This document shows, piece by piece, positions 18,877 through 28,557 of a stretch of DNA of 64,000 nt; positions within the stretch are counted from its first letter, which is position 1; each line of letters starts with the position of its first letter. The position numbers and the translations under genes were made by a program. Origin of the DNA: Bradyrhizobium sp. NP1 (GTDB taxonomy: Bacteria; Pseudomonadota; Alphaproteobacteria; Rhizobiales; Xanthobacteraceae). A model generated the notes under the pieces. That model did no database searches. It had not been told where the DNA came from and was given only the letters and a program-made list of their open reading frames with translations. The stretch spans positions 3,574,001 to 3,638,000 of the forward strand of contig NZ_CP127385.1 of assembly GCF_030378205.1 (NCBI RefSeq). The letters run 5' to 3'.

Positions 18877-20316
18877 ATGCTGTCGGACCAGAGCCTGCGC
18901 GGGATCGTGGCCATTGTCGGCGACGTCATGATCGACCGTTATCTGACCGGAAAAGTCGAGCGCATTTCGCCTGAGGCGCCGGTACCGATCCTCCTGCACA
19001 GCCACGATTCAGCGGTGGCCGGCGGCGCCGCCAACGTCGCGGTCAATCTCGTCGCCCTCGGATGCGAGGTCCGGCTCGTCGGTGCTGTCGGCAACGACCG
19101 CAATTCCGAGGACCTCAAGGAAATTCTCGCTCGGAAGGGCGTGTCAACCGACCATCTCGTGACCGATTCTTCCCGGCCGACGATTTGCAAGACCCGCGTC
19201 GTAAGCGGTCGGCAGCAGTTCTTCAGGATCGACCACGAGTCCGTTACGCGCCTGTCGCGCGACGTCGAGGAGGCCATCGTCGCCTCGGCTCGCACCGCGA
19301 TGGCAGACGCCGAGATCGTGCTGCTGTCGGACTATGCCAAGGGCGTGTTCAGCGATTACGTGCTGAAGCAGATCATTGACGCCGCCAAGTCGTCGGGCAA
19401 GCTCGTGCTTGTCGATCCGAAGCGACGAACCTGGGAAGCCTATCAGGGAGCGGACATCATCAAGCCGAACGCCGGCGAGCTCGCCGCTGCAACGGGAATG
19501 CGTTGCAGCTCCGACGCCGAGGTCGAGATGGCCGCGGCTGCGGTCGCAAGCCAGTTCGGCGGCACGCTGCTCGTCACCCGCGCCGAGGCGGGCATGTCGT
19601 TGATCAGGCGTGGGCTGCCCGTCAAGCACTTCAAGACCGCGGTGCTGGAGGTGGCGGACGTCTCCGGCGCCGGCGACACGGCGCTCGCGGCCCTGGCGGT
19701 CGCCATGGTTGACGGATACTCGATCGAGGAGGCGACGAAGATTTCCAACGCAGCTGCCGCGGTTGCCGTCAGCAAGCTGGGCACCGCGGTGGTCAGCAGG
19801 GCCGAGCTCAACGCGGCGCTGGCGCGGGCCTCCAGCGCCAAGCATCACCCGGGATCGCTCGTAACCAAATCGACGGCGGCCGAAATGGCCGCGAACTGGC
19901 GGCGCATGGGCGAGCGCCTCGTCTTCACCAACGGCTGCTTCGATCTCATCCACACCGGGCATATCGAGCTGCTGTCTTTTGCCGCGCGCGAAGGCGACCG
20001 GCTGATCGTGGGGCTGAATTCAGATGCGTCGGTAAGAAAGCTCAAGGGGCCGACGCGTCCGATCCAGTCCGAGCAGGATCGCGCCCGCATCGTGGGTGCC
20101 TTGAGGGCGGTGGATCTCGTCGTGCTGTTCGACGAGCTCACGCCGCTGTCATTGATCGACGCCATCTCGCCCGACGTTCTCATCAAAGGCGCCGACTATG
20201 CCGAAGAACAGGTCGTGGGCGGCGACCTCGTCAAGGCGCGTGGCGGTCGCATAGCCCTGTTCCCCCTGATAGAAGGCCGCTCCTCGACGAAGATCGTGGA
20301 ACGGATGAAGTCGTGA
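18877..20316 (+). CDS. hldE: bifunctional heptose-7-phosphate kinase / heptose-1-phosphate adenylyltransferase
   Basis: A 479-residue two-domain enzyme of ADP-heptose synthesis. Residues about 1-320 are a PfkB/ribokinase-type kinase with GDVMIDRYLTGKVERISPEAP, the GGAANVAVN substrate motif, and the catalytic VSGAGDTALAALAVA. Residues about 340-479 are a cytidylyltransferase-fold adenylyltransferase with LVFTNGCFDLIHTGHIELL (HxGH) and IEGRSSTKIVERM at the end. GGGGAG 8 nt upstream fixes the ATG at 18877. The stop overlaps the GTG of the next gene by 4 bp, so the module is translationally coupled. gmhA, gmhB and hldD are not in the window. Confidence 0.95.
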   Translation: MLSDQSLRGIVAIVGDVMIDRYLTGKVERISPEAPVPILLHSHDSAVAGGAANVAVNLVALGCEVRLVGAVGNDRNSEDLKEILARKGVSTDHLVTDSSRPTICKTRVVSGRQQFFRIDHESVTRLSRDVEEAIVASARTAMADAEIVLLSDYAKGVFSDYVLKQIIDAAKSSGKLVLVDPKRRTWEAYQGADIIKPNAGELAAATGMRCSSDAEVEMAAAAVASQFGGTLLVTRAEAGMSLIRRGLPVKHFKTAVLEVADVSGAGDTALAALAVAMVDGYSIEEATKISNAAAAVAVSKLGTAVVSRAELNAALARASSAKHHPGSLVTKSTAAEMAANWRRMGERLVFTNGCFDLIHTGHIELLSFAAREGDRLIVGLNSDASVRKLKGPTRPIQSEQDRARIVGALRAVDLVVLFDELTPLSLIDAISPDVLIKGADYAEEQVVGGDLVKARGGRIALFPLIEGRSSTKIVERMKS

Positions 20317-21470
20317 GTGCGACGATCGAGCCAGCGCTTGGGCTGCGCCGGCTAAAAACTTTTGTCGCCGGGCAGGCGCTGCCGCTTTGGGCGACGGCCG
20401 GGTTCGACGAGGCTGCGGGATGTTTTCACGAGCGGCTGGCGCTCTCCGGCGAGCCGGTCGGAGAGGTGCCCCGGCGCCTGATGGTGCAGGCCCGGCAGAT
20501 CGTGGTCTATTCGCGTGCCTCGCTGGCCGGCTGGAGCAAGGGCGGCGAAGAGCGCGTGTGGCGGGCTTTCGAGAACGCCCGGCGCCGTTACCGGTCGCCG
20601 GACGGAAAGCCGGGGTGGATCTTTTCCGTCGATCCCGGTGGTCGCCCCCATGATGCCACGCGTGACCTCTACACGCACGCCTTCGTCCTCTACATGCTCG
20701 CGTGGCTTTATCGGCTCGGCGGAGATGCGTCCCTGCCTGCATTGGCCGACAGCACCCTTGAAGATGTCGATCTCGTGTTTTCGCGACCCGCGCAACCCGG
20801 TTTTCTCAGCAAGGTGCCGGGGAAGCCGGATTTGCGCGAGCAGAATCCGCATATGCATCTGTTAGAGGCTCTGCTCGCGCTCGCCGATGCAAGCAAGCAG
20901 GAACGCTATCTGGCGCGGGCGACCGCGATCGTCGAACTCTTCGACGCGGCCTTGTCAGACCCGGCAACCGGCACGGTTCGCGAAATATTCGGGGAGGACT
21001 GGAAGCCGGATCGGGCTCCCGGGGAGAATGTCGTCGAGCCGGGGCATCAGATGGAATGGGCCTGGCTGCTGCGGGAATGGGAACGGCTCACCGGCTTGGA
21101 CGCGGGCGACAGGGTAGGGCGGCTCGTTGCGCATGCGGTGACCTATGGCATTGACCGGAAAAAAGCGCTGGTCAGGAGCCAGGTGCAGGAGAATGGCGCG
21201 GTCATCAGCGGCGGATCGCGCGTATGGCCCCAGACTGAAACCATCCGTGCCCTGTGCAGGGAGGATCCGGACGGCAAGCTCTGGCCGAACCTGGTGAATG
21301 AAGTCACAGAGGGCCTGTTCAGAACCCACTTGCCCGCCGATCTCAAGGGCGGTTGGATCGACCAGGTTGATCAGAACGGTGACCCGGCGGTGGCCTATAT
21401 GCCCGCGAGCACGCTCTATCATCTCGCGGGCGCCGCCATCGACGGCACGAACGCACTCGAGACCAGGTGA
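20313..21470 (+). CDS. AGE-family epimerase/isomerase
   Basis: A 385-residue (alpha/alpha)6-barrel enzyme of the N-acylglucosamine 2-epimerase / mannose isomerase group. Key pieces are RRLMVQARQIVVYS near residue 55, RDLYTHAFVLYMLA near 115, NPHMHLLEALLAL near 175, VVEPGHQMEWAWLL near 245, and GSRVWPQTETIRAL near 300, which supply the conserved Arg/His/Glu/His set. It starts with GTG overlapping the hldE stop (GTGA), and its own stop overlaps the next GTG. Tight coupling to hldE suggests that it supplies or interconverts a sugar-phosphate for this module, perhaps mannose/fructose-6-phosphate. The substrate is not determined. Confidence 0.85.
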   Translation: MSATIEPALGLRRLKTFVAGQALPLWATAGFDEAAGCFHERLALSGEPVGEVPRRLMVQARQIVVYSRASLAGWSKGGEERVWRAFENARRRYRSPDGKPGWIFSVDPGGRPHDATRDLYTHAFVLYMLAWLYRLGGDASLPALADSTLEDVDLVFSRPAQPGFLSKVPGKPDLREQNPHMHLLEALLALADASKQERYLARATAIVELFDAALSDPATGTVREIFGEDWKPDRAPGENVVEPGHQMEWAWLLREWERLTGLDAGDRVGRLVAHAVTYGIDRKKALVRSQVQENGAVISGGSRVWPQTETIRALCREDPDGKLWPNLVNEVTEGLFRTHLPADLKGGWIDQVDQNGDPAVAYMPASTLYHLAGAAIDGTNALETR

Positions 21471-22552
21471 TCGACCGGCCGACGATTCTGGTTGCCGGAG
21501 CCGGCGGCTTCATCGGCGCGCGTCTGGCTGAAACGCTGTGCCGAGCCGGCGTCGCTCACGTCAAAGCCGGAGTCCTGAGCTCGACCAGCCGGGCGCGAAT
21601 TGCCGCGTTGCCGATCGAGATCGTCGACTGCGATGTCATGGACCAAGGCTCGCTCGACACGGCCATGTCGGGCGTCGACGTGGTCATCCATTGCGCGCGC
21701 AACCGGACCGATCCGGGCGCGACCGTGAGGAGCACGGAGCTCGTCCTCGATCGCGCCAGGGCCCGCGGTGTGCGGAAGCTCATCTACATGAGCTCTGTCG
21801 CCGTCTACGGCAACGCGCGGGGCATCGTCACCGAGGATACCTCCCCTGTCCCACCCGTCAGCCTTTATGGGCGAAGCAAATACGCCGCCGAGCAGGCGTG
21901 CCGGGCCGCCGCCGGTCAACGGCTCGCGGTGGCGGTGCTGCGGCCATCGCTCGTCTATGGACCCTACGGCGAGGAGTGGACGGCGCGCTACATCGCGAGC
22001 ATTCTCGCCGGCGAACTGAAGCAGCTCGGTCAAGCCGGAAACGGCAAGGCGAACCTGGTCCATGTCGACGATGTCGTTCGCTTCGCGAACCAGCTCGCCG
22101 TCGCCGAGCTTCCCAATTCCTATTCCGTTTTCAACGTGAACGGGCCGGAAATCCCGACGTTCAACGCGTATTTCGAAAAATTGAACCGGGCGCTTGGTTG
22201 CGGTTCGCTTCCGGATTCTCGCGACGGGTTCGCTCCGGGCGCGGCCATCAAGCGCCCCATCCGCGCGCTCGGCAAATATATTCAGGGAAATCATCAGGGT
22301 GCGCTGAGGGCCGCAAATAAAATCCCTGTTCTCAATGGCTTATTGAAGCAAGTTGAAGCGCGTTTGCGGTCGACCCCCGCCGAAGCCGTCGGCTTGTATG
22401 ACGTCGACGTGGTTTTTTCTGCTTTGCATGCAAAACAGTTCGGCTTTGAAGCCCGGATTTCTCTCGACGAGGGCATTGCCAGTTGTGTGGATTGGGCCAC
22501 ACAGGCCGGTCTCATTTCACGAGACAGAGACTTTCCTTTTGCCAGCCGATAG
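21467..22552 (+). CDS. NAD-dependent epimerase/dehydratase (extended SDR)
   Basis: A 361-residue Rossmann-fold enzyme. The cofactor motif is ILVAGAGGFIGARLAETL, and the catalytic Ser and YxxxK are in IYMSSVAVYGN and YGRSKYAAEQ. The C-terminal part has ANLVHVDDVVRFA, usual for nucleotide-sugar epimerases and reductases. It lacks features that would identify it as HldD. It is the third gene of the hldE-AGE-SDR module, starting with GTG in a 4-bp overlap. It probably modifies a nucleotide sugar at C4, C5 or C6; the exact reaction is unknown. Confidence 0.85.
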   Translation: MIDRPTILVAGAGGFIGARLAETLCRAGVAHVKAGVLSSTSRARIAALPIEIVDCDVMDQGSLDTAMSGVDVVIHCARNRTDPGATVRSTELVLDRARARGVRKLIYMSSVAVYGNARGIVTEDTSPVPPVSLYGRSKYAAEQACRAAAGQRLAVAVLRPSLVYGPYGEEWTARYIASILAGELKQLGQAGNGKANLVHVDDVVRFANQLAVAELPNSYSVFNVNGPEIPTFNAYFEKLNRALGCGSLPDSRDGFAPGAAIKRPIRALGKYIQGNHQGALRAANKIPVLNGLLKQVEARLRSTPAEAVGLYDVDVVFSALHAKQFGFEARISLDEGIASCVDWATQAGLISRDRDFPFASR

Positions 22553-22738
22553 AGCGGCTCGTAACTTGCAGCGATGAGCCACGACGGACCTTGCATGAGG
22601 GCTGAGCGGCTCATGCTGCTTGCAGTTTAGGCAGCGCTGTTGAATTCGAGACCCGGTATGCACTCAACGCCTGAACGTAGATTGGACTGTTCGCTCCGGT
22701 AGGATCGAAATAAACTTCCGCGGTCGCACGCGGATTAT

Positions 22739-24403
22739 ATGCGATTGTATTCGATGTATTTTTCGAAATTGACTTCAAGCCAACCGATCTTTGATATTTG
22801 CGTCATTGGGGCGGGACCTGTTGGGCTCACGGTCGCGCTTGAATGTGAGGCTGCCGGCTTGTCGGTTCTGCTTGTTGACGCCGGTACGGCGGACTCCGGG
22901 AAGCCGGTCAACAGCCTGGGCAATGTGGAAATTCACGACAACGCGCGCCACGCGTCGATCGATCTGGTCACGCGAAGCGGACTGGGCGGCACCTCGGCGC
23001 TCTGGGGGGGACGTTGCGTCCCCTTCGATGACATAGATTTCGACCAGCGATCGCACGTTCCCCATTCCGGTTGGCCGATCCCGCACCGGGATATCAAGAA
23101 CTGGTATCGCAAGGCTGCCTTCTATCTGGATTGTGGCGCCGACGATTTCGTTTCTTCGAAAATCGATTGGAATGAAATGCCCGACGTTTCATTTCATACG
23201 GTGGAACGGCTTTCGTCGCAGCCTCGCCTGGGTCAGCGATTCAAGACCAGGCTGAAGACGTCGCAGCGGCTCAGCCTTCGCCTGGGCTTCGCGGTCGCCG
23301 GTCTGGATCTCGATGTCGACGGCACCTCGGTTCGCACGCTGAAACTCGAATCTGGTCGGACTGACGAAGCTCTGCCGCGCGCGCGCAACTTCGTGCTGGC
23401 CTGCGGCGGATTGCAGACGACACGGCTGCTGCTCGAGCTGCAGCGGCAATGGCCACAACGCTTCGGCGGCAATGCCGGTCCGTTGGGACGATTCTACATG
23501 GGACACCTCACCGGCAAGATCGCGACGCTGGTGCTGAACGATCCGGCCGATGTGCGGTATTTCGACTATGCGCGCGATGAACGCGGCTACTGGTGCCGGC
23601 GCCGGTTCACTCTTCCCGCCGCGACGCAGATCCAGCACCAACTCCTCAATACGGTGTTCTGGTTGGGAAACCCGCCGTTTCACGATCCGAGCCACGCCAA
23701 CGCGGCGGCGTCATCGATGTTTCTGGCAATGGCGCTGCCGGTCGTTGGAAATAGGTTTTCATCAACGGAGTTCTTCGCCTTCCATCGCGGGCCGCCTCCG
23801 TTCCGGTACGGCAAGCACCTGGCGAACGTCCTGCGCGATCCGGCGAAGGCGGTCACAGGCATCGCCCATGCGGCGATCCATCTTGCGTCGTCGCGAAACA
23901 TCAAGCCCTTCTTCTTCTGCAATCGCCGGGGAAGATATGCGTTGCACTATCATTCCGAGCAGGTTCCCAACCCGTCGAGCCAGGTTCGGCTGACCCATGA
24001 TCCTCGACAGGGTACGAAACTGGTCGTGGATTTCAGGTACTGCGACGAAGAAGCAGAATCGATTGTGCGCGCTCACGAGGTCCTGGATGATGCGCTCCGC
24101 CGCAGCGGCCGCGGACATCTGGAGTACTGGCAGCCGCCGCAGCAACGTGCCGCAGACGTTCTTGCGCAGGCGCGGGACGGATATCACCAGATTGGCACGG
24201 CGAGGATGAATGAAAATCAGAGGCTGGGTGTGGTCGACAGCAATTGCCGTGTTCACGGTTTGAATAATTTGTATTTGGCTGGCAGCGCCGTGTTTCCGAC
24301 GTCGGGGCAGGCGAATCCGACGTTTGCTGCCGTCGCTCTCGCCGCCCGGCTCGCAGAGCACTTGCGCGTTCGATCGGCGGTTGGCGACACGATATCGGCA
24401 TAG
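22739..24403 (+). CDS. GMC-type FAD-dependent oxidoreductase (copy 2)
   Basis: A 554-residue flavoprotein. It has FDICVIGAGPVGLTVALECE with a terminal acidic VDAG, then the GMC block GLGGTSALWGGRCVPFDDIDF, FVLACGGLQTTRLLLE, and the C-terminal NLYLAGSAVFPTSGQANPTF. In the HxNPT signature the His position is Gln here (GQANPT), while the other copies have HANPT or HVNPT. That residue is normally part of the active site, so activity may be altered. Another start (M6) is possible. A 187-bp gap separates it from the epimerase gene. Confidence 0.85.
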   Translation: MRLYSMYFSKLTSSQPIFDICVIGAGPVGLTVALECEAAGLSVLLVDAGTADSGKPVNSLGNVEIHDNARHASIDLVTRSGLGGTSALWGGRCVPFDDIDFDQRSHVPHSGWPIPHRDIKNWYRKAAFYLDCGADDFVSSKIDWNEMPDVSFHTVERLSSQPRLGQRFKTRLKTSQRLSLRLGFAVAGLDLDVDGTSVRTLKLESGRTDEALPRARNFVLACGGLQTTRLLLELQRQWPQRFGGNAGPLGRFYMGHLTGKIATLVLNDPADVRYFDYARDERGYWCRRRFTLPAATQIQHQLLNTVFWLGNPPFHDPSHANAAASSMFLAMALPVVGNRFSSTEFFAFHRGPPPFRYGKHLANVLRDPAKAVTGIAHAAIHLASSRNIKPFFFCNRRGRYALHYHSEQVPNPSSQVRLTHDPRQGTKLVVDFRYCDEEAESIVRAHEVLDDALRRSGRGHLEYWQPPQQRAADVLAQARDGYHQIGTARMNENQRLGVVDSNCRVHGLNNLYLAGSAVFPTSGQANPTFAAVALAARLAEHLRVRSAVGDTISA

Positions 24404-24547
24404 CGGAAAGCCCGGTCTGATGGCAGCCGTGCACCGCGACACGCCGGGATCGAACGGGCCGAAGGCTGTTCTGCTTCAATAGCCCTCATCGACGGTTTGG
24501 ATACCAAGAGCTGCTACTGCGCGATAGTTTGCGGGGTCAAAAAAACG

Positions 24548-26308
24548 ATGTTAATTGAAACCTTGGATACTTATCCAGCCGCATCACAATTCAAGGCAGA
24601 TATCATTATCATTGGCGGCGGCAAGGCAGGCGTCGCTCTCGCGCGGGAGTTCATGAACTCGAAGATCGAGGTCCTCATCCTCGAAAGCGGGCTGGTAACG
24701 GAGAGCGAGCTCCACGCCGAGTTGAACACGGTCGAGAGTGTCGGGGAGCCCCGAGGGGAGGCGTCCGCAGCGTTCCGCGCCGCCTTTCACGGCGGCAATA
24801 TGCGGACCTACGATCCGGAGACGCAACCCTACGGGCTGCGCTGCCGGATGCTCGGCGGATGCCCCTACTGGGGCGGCAAATCGGCGACCTTCGACGAAAT
24901 CGACTTCGCCAGGCGTGATTGGGTCCCGCATTCCGGCTGGCCGATCAGCAGGGGCACGCTGGAGCCCTACTTCAGGCGAGCCGCGGATCTGCTGAACCTG
25001 GGTCCGAACATCTACGGCGAGGGATTGTGGGACCTGATCGGGCCGCGGATCAAGCGACCACCGCTCGACAAGTCGAAGCTGCATTCCGCCTTCTGGCAAT
25101 TTTCCCGGTCGCGGCTCAAGCATACCGAAATCTTGAATCTCGCGGAGGAATTTGCGGTCGAGCACGCGGACAATATTCGCATATTGACCAACGCCACCGT
25201 CGTTCACATCGATACCGACGCCGCGGGGAAGACCTTTCGTGGCCTCGAGATCAGCACGATCGGCGGAGCGCGTTCCTATGCAACGGCACGGCTGTGCGTG
25301 CTGGCGGCGGGCGGCATCGAGAACGCGCGGCTGCTGTTGATCTCCAACCGGCAGCACGAGCGCGGTCTCGGCAATTCACATGATGTCGTCGGCCGCTACC
25401 TGATGGATCATCCCGGTACGCGCATCGGCTACTTCAAGAGGGAGGATGTCAAGGCCGCCGATTATCTGGGCTTTTACACGATCCCGCACAACGGTGCCTT
25501 GGTCATGTACCTGCACGGGCTGTCGTTCAGTCCCGAACTTCAGGCCCGCGAGAAATTGCTCAATACCGCCGTTTTTGTCCTGCCCGAGATCGCGCGCGAC
25601 GATCCCATCGAGGCGATCAAGCGGCTCATGAAGCTGAAGAGCGAAAGCTATTTCGCCGACCTCTGGTCGCTCGTGAAGAGCGCCGGCCTGTTGACCAAAG
25701 GCGTCGGCCTGCGGATTTTCCAGAGCAAGTACTTTCCCGGATTCCTGCAGCGACGCATTGTCGAGCTGGTCATGGCGATCAATCCCGGACTGGTGGTGCG
25801 TGAGTTTCAGAGCAAGGGCGTTCCTCACAAGCTGGACCGCATGGGGGTCCATGTCATCACAGAGCAGGAGCCTAATCCTGACAGCCGCCTCGTGTTGTCC
25901 GATCAGATGGACATGCTCGGCCTGCCCCGGATCAAGGCCTCGTGGAAGATTTCCGAAGCCGACCGCGCAAGCGTCATCCGTATGGGCCTGCTGCTGCTTA
26001 AGGAGCTGCCCGAGGCCGGAATGCCGGCACCCGTGATGGAAGACTGGATCGTCAACGACCGGCCGGACGAGGCGCCGCTGATCGACATGGGTCACATGAT
26101 CGGGACGACGCGCATGTCCGTTGATCCCCGCTTTGGCGTGGTCGACAGCAATTGTCAGGTCCACGGAGTGAAGGGGCTCTATGTAGCCGGTGCTTCCGTC
26201 TTCCCGACAAGCAGTCACGTCAATCCGACATTGATGATCCTTTCGCTGGCCATTCGAACCGCCGATCATCTCAAGCAGGTGCTGGCCGACAGAGCCGCCG
26301 CGGCGTGA
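24548..26308 (+). CDS. GMC-type FAD-dependent oxidoreductase (copy 3)
   Basis: About 586 residues. The ATG at 24548 was chosen over the frame's first start at 24497 because the product then aligns with copy 4 at its N-terminus. It has DIIIIGGGKAGVALAREF, acidic LILESG, GGCPYWGGKSATFDEIDF, LAAGGIENARLLL, and the C-terminal SVFPTSSHVNPTLMIL. It shares with copy 4 the stretches ESVGEP, YGEGLWDLIG/YDERLWDLIG and AIKRLMKLK/ALKRLMRRK, so these two arose by a more recent duplication. The substrate is unknown; sugar or polyol oxidation is inferred from context. Confidence 0.87.
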   Translation: MLIETLDTYPAASQFKADIIIIGGGKAGVALAREFMNSKIEVLILESGLVTESELHAELNTVESVGEPRGEASAAFRAAFHGGNMRTYDPETQPYGLRCRMLGGCPYWGGKSATFDEIDFARRDWVPHSGWPISRGTLEPYFRRAADLLNLGPNIYGEGLWDLIGPRIKRPPLDKSKLHSAFWQFSRSRLKHTEILNLAEEFAVEHADNIRILTNATVVHIDTDAAGKTFRGLEISTIGGARSYATARLCVLAAGGIENARLLLISNRQHERGLGNSHDVVGRYLMDHPGTRIGYFKREDVKAADYLGFYTIPHNGALVMYLHGLSFSPELQAREKLLNTAVFVLPEIARDDPIEAIKRLMKLKSESYFADLWSLVKSAGLLTKGVGLRIFQSKYFPGFLQRRIVELVMAINPGLVVREFQSKGVPHKLDRMGVHVITEQEPNPDSRLVLSDQMDMLGLPRIKASWKISEADRASVIRMGLLLLKELPEAGMPAPVMEDWIVNDRPDEAPLIDMGHMIGTTRMSVDPRFGVVDSNCQVHGVKGLYVAGASVFPTSSHVNPTLMILSLAIRTADHLKQVLADRAAAA

Positions 26309-26314
26309 GGGCAA

Positions 26315-27094
26315 TCACTCATCGACTATCTGTTGGAATTTCGCGCCAGCTTTTTGCATCTGCCGATCGGTTGAGGTCAATTTGACGTTTGCCCAGATCT
26401 TTTTGGTCTTGTTGGCAACGCGGGTGCAGAGCCAGTCGAGCTGTTCTCTTGGGTCGCGTCGCGCCGGGTAGGGCGGGATGAGGTTTTGTGACCGTGAATA
26501 CCGTTCGATGATGGGGAATGGAAAAATGGAGTAAATGGGCAGCCGCGTCCGCCAGAAGCTGTCCAGCGCCAGATCGACCGGTTGATCGATCGATCTGAAG
26601 CTTTCCAGGAACAACCGGGCACCCGTCTTGGACATCAGGTAGGCCTGGGCTCCCGTGGGGCTGGTTTTGAACCGGACGATTTGTCGGTCAAAAAAGAACG
26701 TCAGCGGAATGCTCTCGGCATGGTGTTTGCCGAAGAGTCGGATATAGTCCAATCCTTTTTCCGCGCAAACCGTGCCGAACTTCTCGATCGGGAAGTCGGT
26801 GTCGTAGATGACATCGTCCTCCAATACCAGCACGTAGTCCGAAGTGCCGTACTTGAGGTGCTGGTCCAGCACCGCGACGTGGCTCGAGCAGATGGCCACC
26901 TCGGGACCAGAGAGCGTGCGTCCGAACCGCCTTCTGACTTCGTCCGGATCATATTGCAGCCCGGCATGCTGAAGTGAATCGTGTGCGTCGAAATAGCGCC
27001 ACCTTATTCCAGTGCCGTCGAACATTGCCGCAATCCGACAGCGGCGCTCGGTGGCTTTCGGTAGGCTGATGACTACAACCTCAATGGTCTTCAT
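26315..27094 (-). CDS. glycosyltransferase family 25
   Basis: A 259-residue protein of the LPS glycosyltransferase (GT25) family. The start MKTIEVVVISLPKATERR has the usual INL..s..R pattern, followed by GPEVAICSSHVAVLDQHL and the DxD-like YVLVLEDDVIYDTDF. The typical ligand region follows (TGAQAYLMSKTGARLFLES). GAAGG lies just upstream of the ATG at 27094. It converges with copy 3 of the GMC genes, ending 7 bp from it. It may add a galactosyl-type residue to the polymer. Confidence 0.87.
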   Translation of the reverse strand: MKTIEVVVISLPKATERRCRIAAMFDGTGIRWRYFDAHDSLQHAGLQYDPDEVRRRFGRTLSGPEVAICSSHVAVLDQHLKYGTSDYVLVLEDDVIYDTDFPIEKFGTVCAEKGLDYIRLFGKHHAESIPLTFFFDRQIVRFKTSPTGAQAYLMSKTGARLFLESFRSIDQPVDLALDSFWRTRLPIYSIFPFPIIERYSRSQNLIPPYPARRDPREQLDWLCTRVANKTKKIWANVKLTSTDRQMQKAGAKFQQIVDE

Positions 27095-27184
27095 GTTGCC
27101 TTCATTTCGAGGCTTCGGGTGGAGCGGATGTTCATGTCCCGGCCGGGCTCATCGCTTCGATCCAGCTGATGGCGGCCACAACAG

Positions 27185-28333
27185 CTACGAGGATAACGAA
27201 CGGGCCAGCGTTCTGGCCTGCATCCATATTACGGGAGCAGGGTACTGCGGCCCCAATGAAACGTAGCAAGTGCGTTCAAGTATATCGAGCGTCCTGCTGC
27301 ACATTTCCGCTGAGTACGTAATCTCACGATGCGCCCACTTGTATGGGTCAATTCGCGGGTTGAAGCTCCGCTGTGCGAAAATCGGCTCCCAATTGGTGTA
27401 GATGTGGCGTCCTGTCTCGATCAGGCGCTCCACGCCCCGTTGCGCGGCAAATTTCTTCGCATCCTCGGCTCGCTCGAATATGACGCTCAGGCCGACTGCG
27501 TTGGTCGGATCATGGTGCGGCGACACTTTCATCTTTTTGCCTTTCGAAAGATGCTTCACCATCATCTCGCGACGGCTGCGTAGACGGCGCAGAAGAGTGT
27601 CAAGCCGCGAAAGCTGCGCGAGCAACACCGCGCCCGTCAATTCGGAAACCCGAAAATTGACGCCGGAAAAAATTGGTTCGTTGCCTTCGAACTCGTGTTG
27701 ACGGATATAGCTGCCGACGTCGTGATACATGCGGGCTCGCGTGAAAAGCCGGTCGTCATTCGTTATCACGGCGCCGCCTTCGCCGGCGTTAAGGTTCTTG
27801 TGGTAGTTGAAGCTAAAAATGCCAACGTCTCCGATCGTGCCCACAAAGCGGTCCTTGTAGCGAACGCCGACGGCCTGGCATGCGTCCTCGATTACATAGA
27901 GCCGATGACGCTTCGCGATCGCACTGATGGCGTCCATGTCGCAGACGAGATTCTTCATGTGAACCGGGATGATCGCCTTGGTGTATGGCGTGATCTTCCG
28001 TTCGATATCCTGCGGGTCGATCGTCAGGCTCTCGTCAATATCAACCAGCACTGGAACCGCGCCGACGGCGAGCGGAGCGATGGCTGTCGAGACCCATGTG
28101 TACGCAGGCACCAGCACTTCGTCGCCAGGGCCTATTCCGGCGGCAGCCAGCGCAGAGATTAACGCGCTGGTGCCGCTGTTAACCGTGAGCAGATGCTTGG
28201 CTTGCAGCCTCTCCGCGAACCGAGCTTCAAACCTGCTGGTCAAGCTCGCGCTGCCAGACTCGTAGCGTGACAACGTGCCGCTTGCGATCACACGGCCAAG
28301 AGCTAGCATTTCTCTGAAACCGACTCGCGGCAT
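27185..28333 (-). CDS. DegT/DnrJ/EryC1/StrS-family sugar aminotransferase
   Basis: A 382-residue PLP enzyme. It has VNSGTSALISALAAAGIGPGDEV, VLVPAYTWVST, the Asp that contacts the pyridine nitrogen in VIEDACQAVG, and the Schiff-base Lys in FSFNYHKNLNAGEGG. These enzymes transfer an amino group from glutamate or glutamine to a keto-sugar nucleotide or to a keto-cyclitol. It lies 91 bp upstream of the GT25 gene on the same strand, so the two are probably co-transcribed. It implies that an amino sugar or similar residue is made for the polymer; the matching keto-sugar producer could be an SDR or a GMC enzyme of the locus. Confidence 0.88.
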   Translation of the reverse strand: MPRVGFREMLALGRVIASGTLSRYESGSASLTSRFEARFAERLQAKHLLTVNSGTSALISALAAAGIGPGDEVLVPAYTWVSTAIAPLAVGAVPVLVDIDESLTIDPQDIERKITPYTKAIIPVHMKNLVCDMDAISAIAKRHRLYVIEDACQAVGVRYKDRFVGTIGDVGIFSFNYHKNLNAGEGGAVITNDDRLFTRARMYHDVGSYIRQHEFEGNEPIFSGVNFRVSELTGAVLLAQLSRLDTLLRRLRSRREMMVKHLSKGKKMKVSPHHDPTNAVGLSVIFERAEDAKKFAAQRGVERLIETGRHIYTNWEPIFAQRSFNPRIDPYKWAHREITYSAEMCSRTLDILERTCYVSLGPQYPAPVIWMQARTLARSLSS

Positions 28334-28557
28334 GGAGCGCCTCCTGACGTTGAGTTTAGTAAGCAGCTTTGCAGCGCCCCATCAAGGGGCAGCAAGAAAT
28401 TTACGATAAGAGTCAAAGAGTTAGGTAAATTGGCGGGCCTCATAGCTGTGTACGACGATTTTCGCAGAGATTTCTGCGCGTTTGTCTGCACAGAGTCTCC
28501 CTTCATGTGAATTCCATCGTGGAAGATCGCGATGCATGCGCGTGAAGAAGTGCCGCG

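Noticed and set aside
22553..22614. Repeated GAGCGGCTC and ATGAGCC/GGCTCAT pairs after the epimerase gene
   Set aside because: Arms of 7 bp with a 27-bp loop and no T-tract; too weak to call a terminator.
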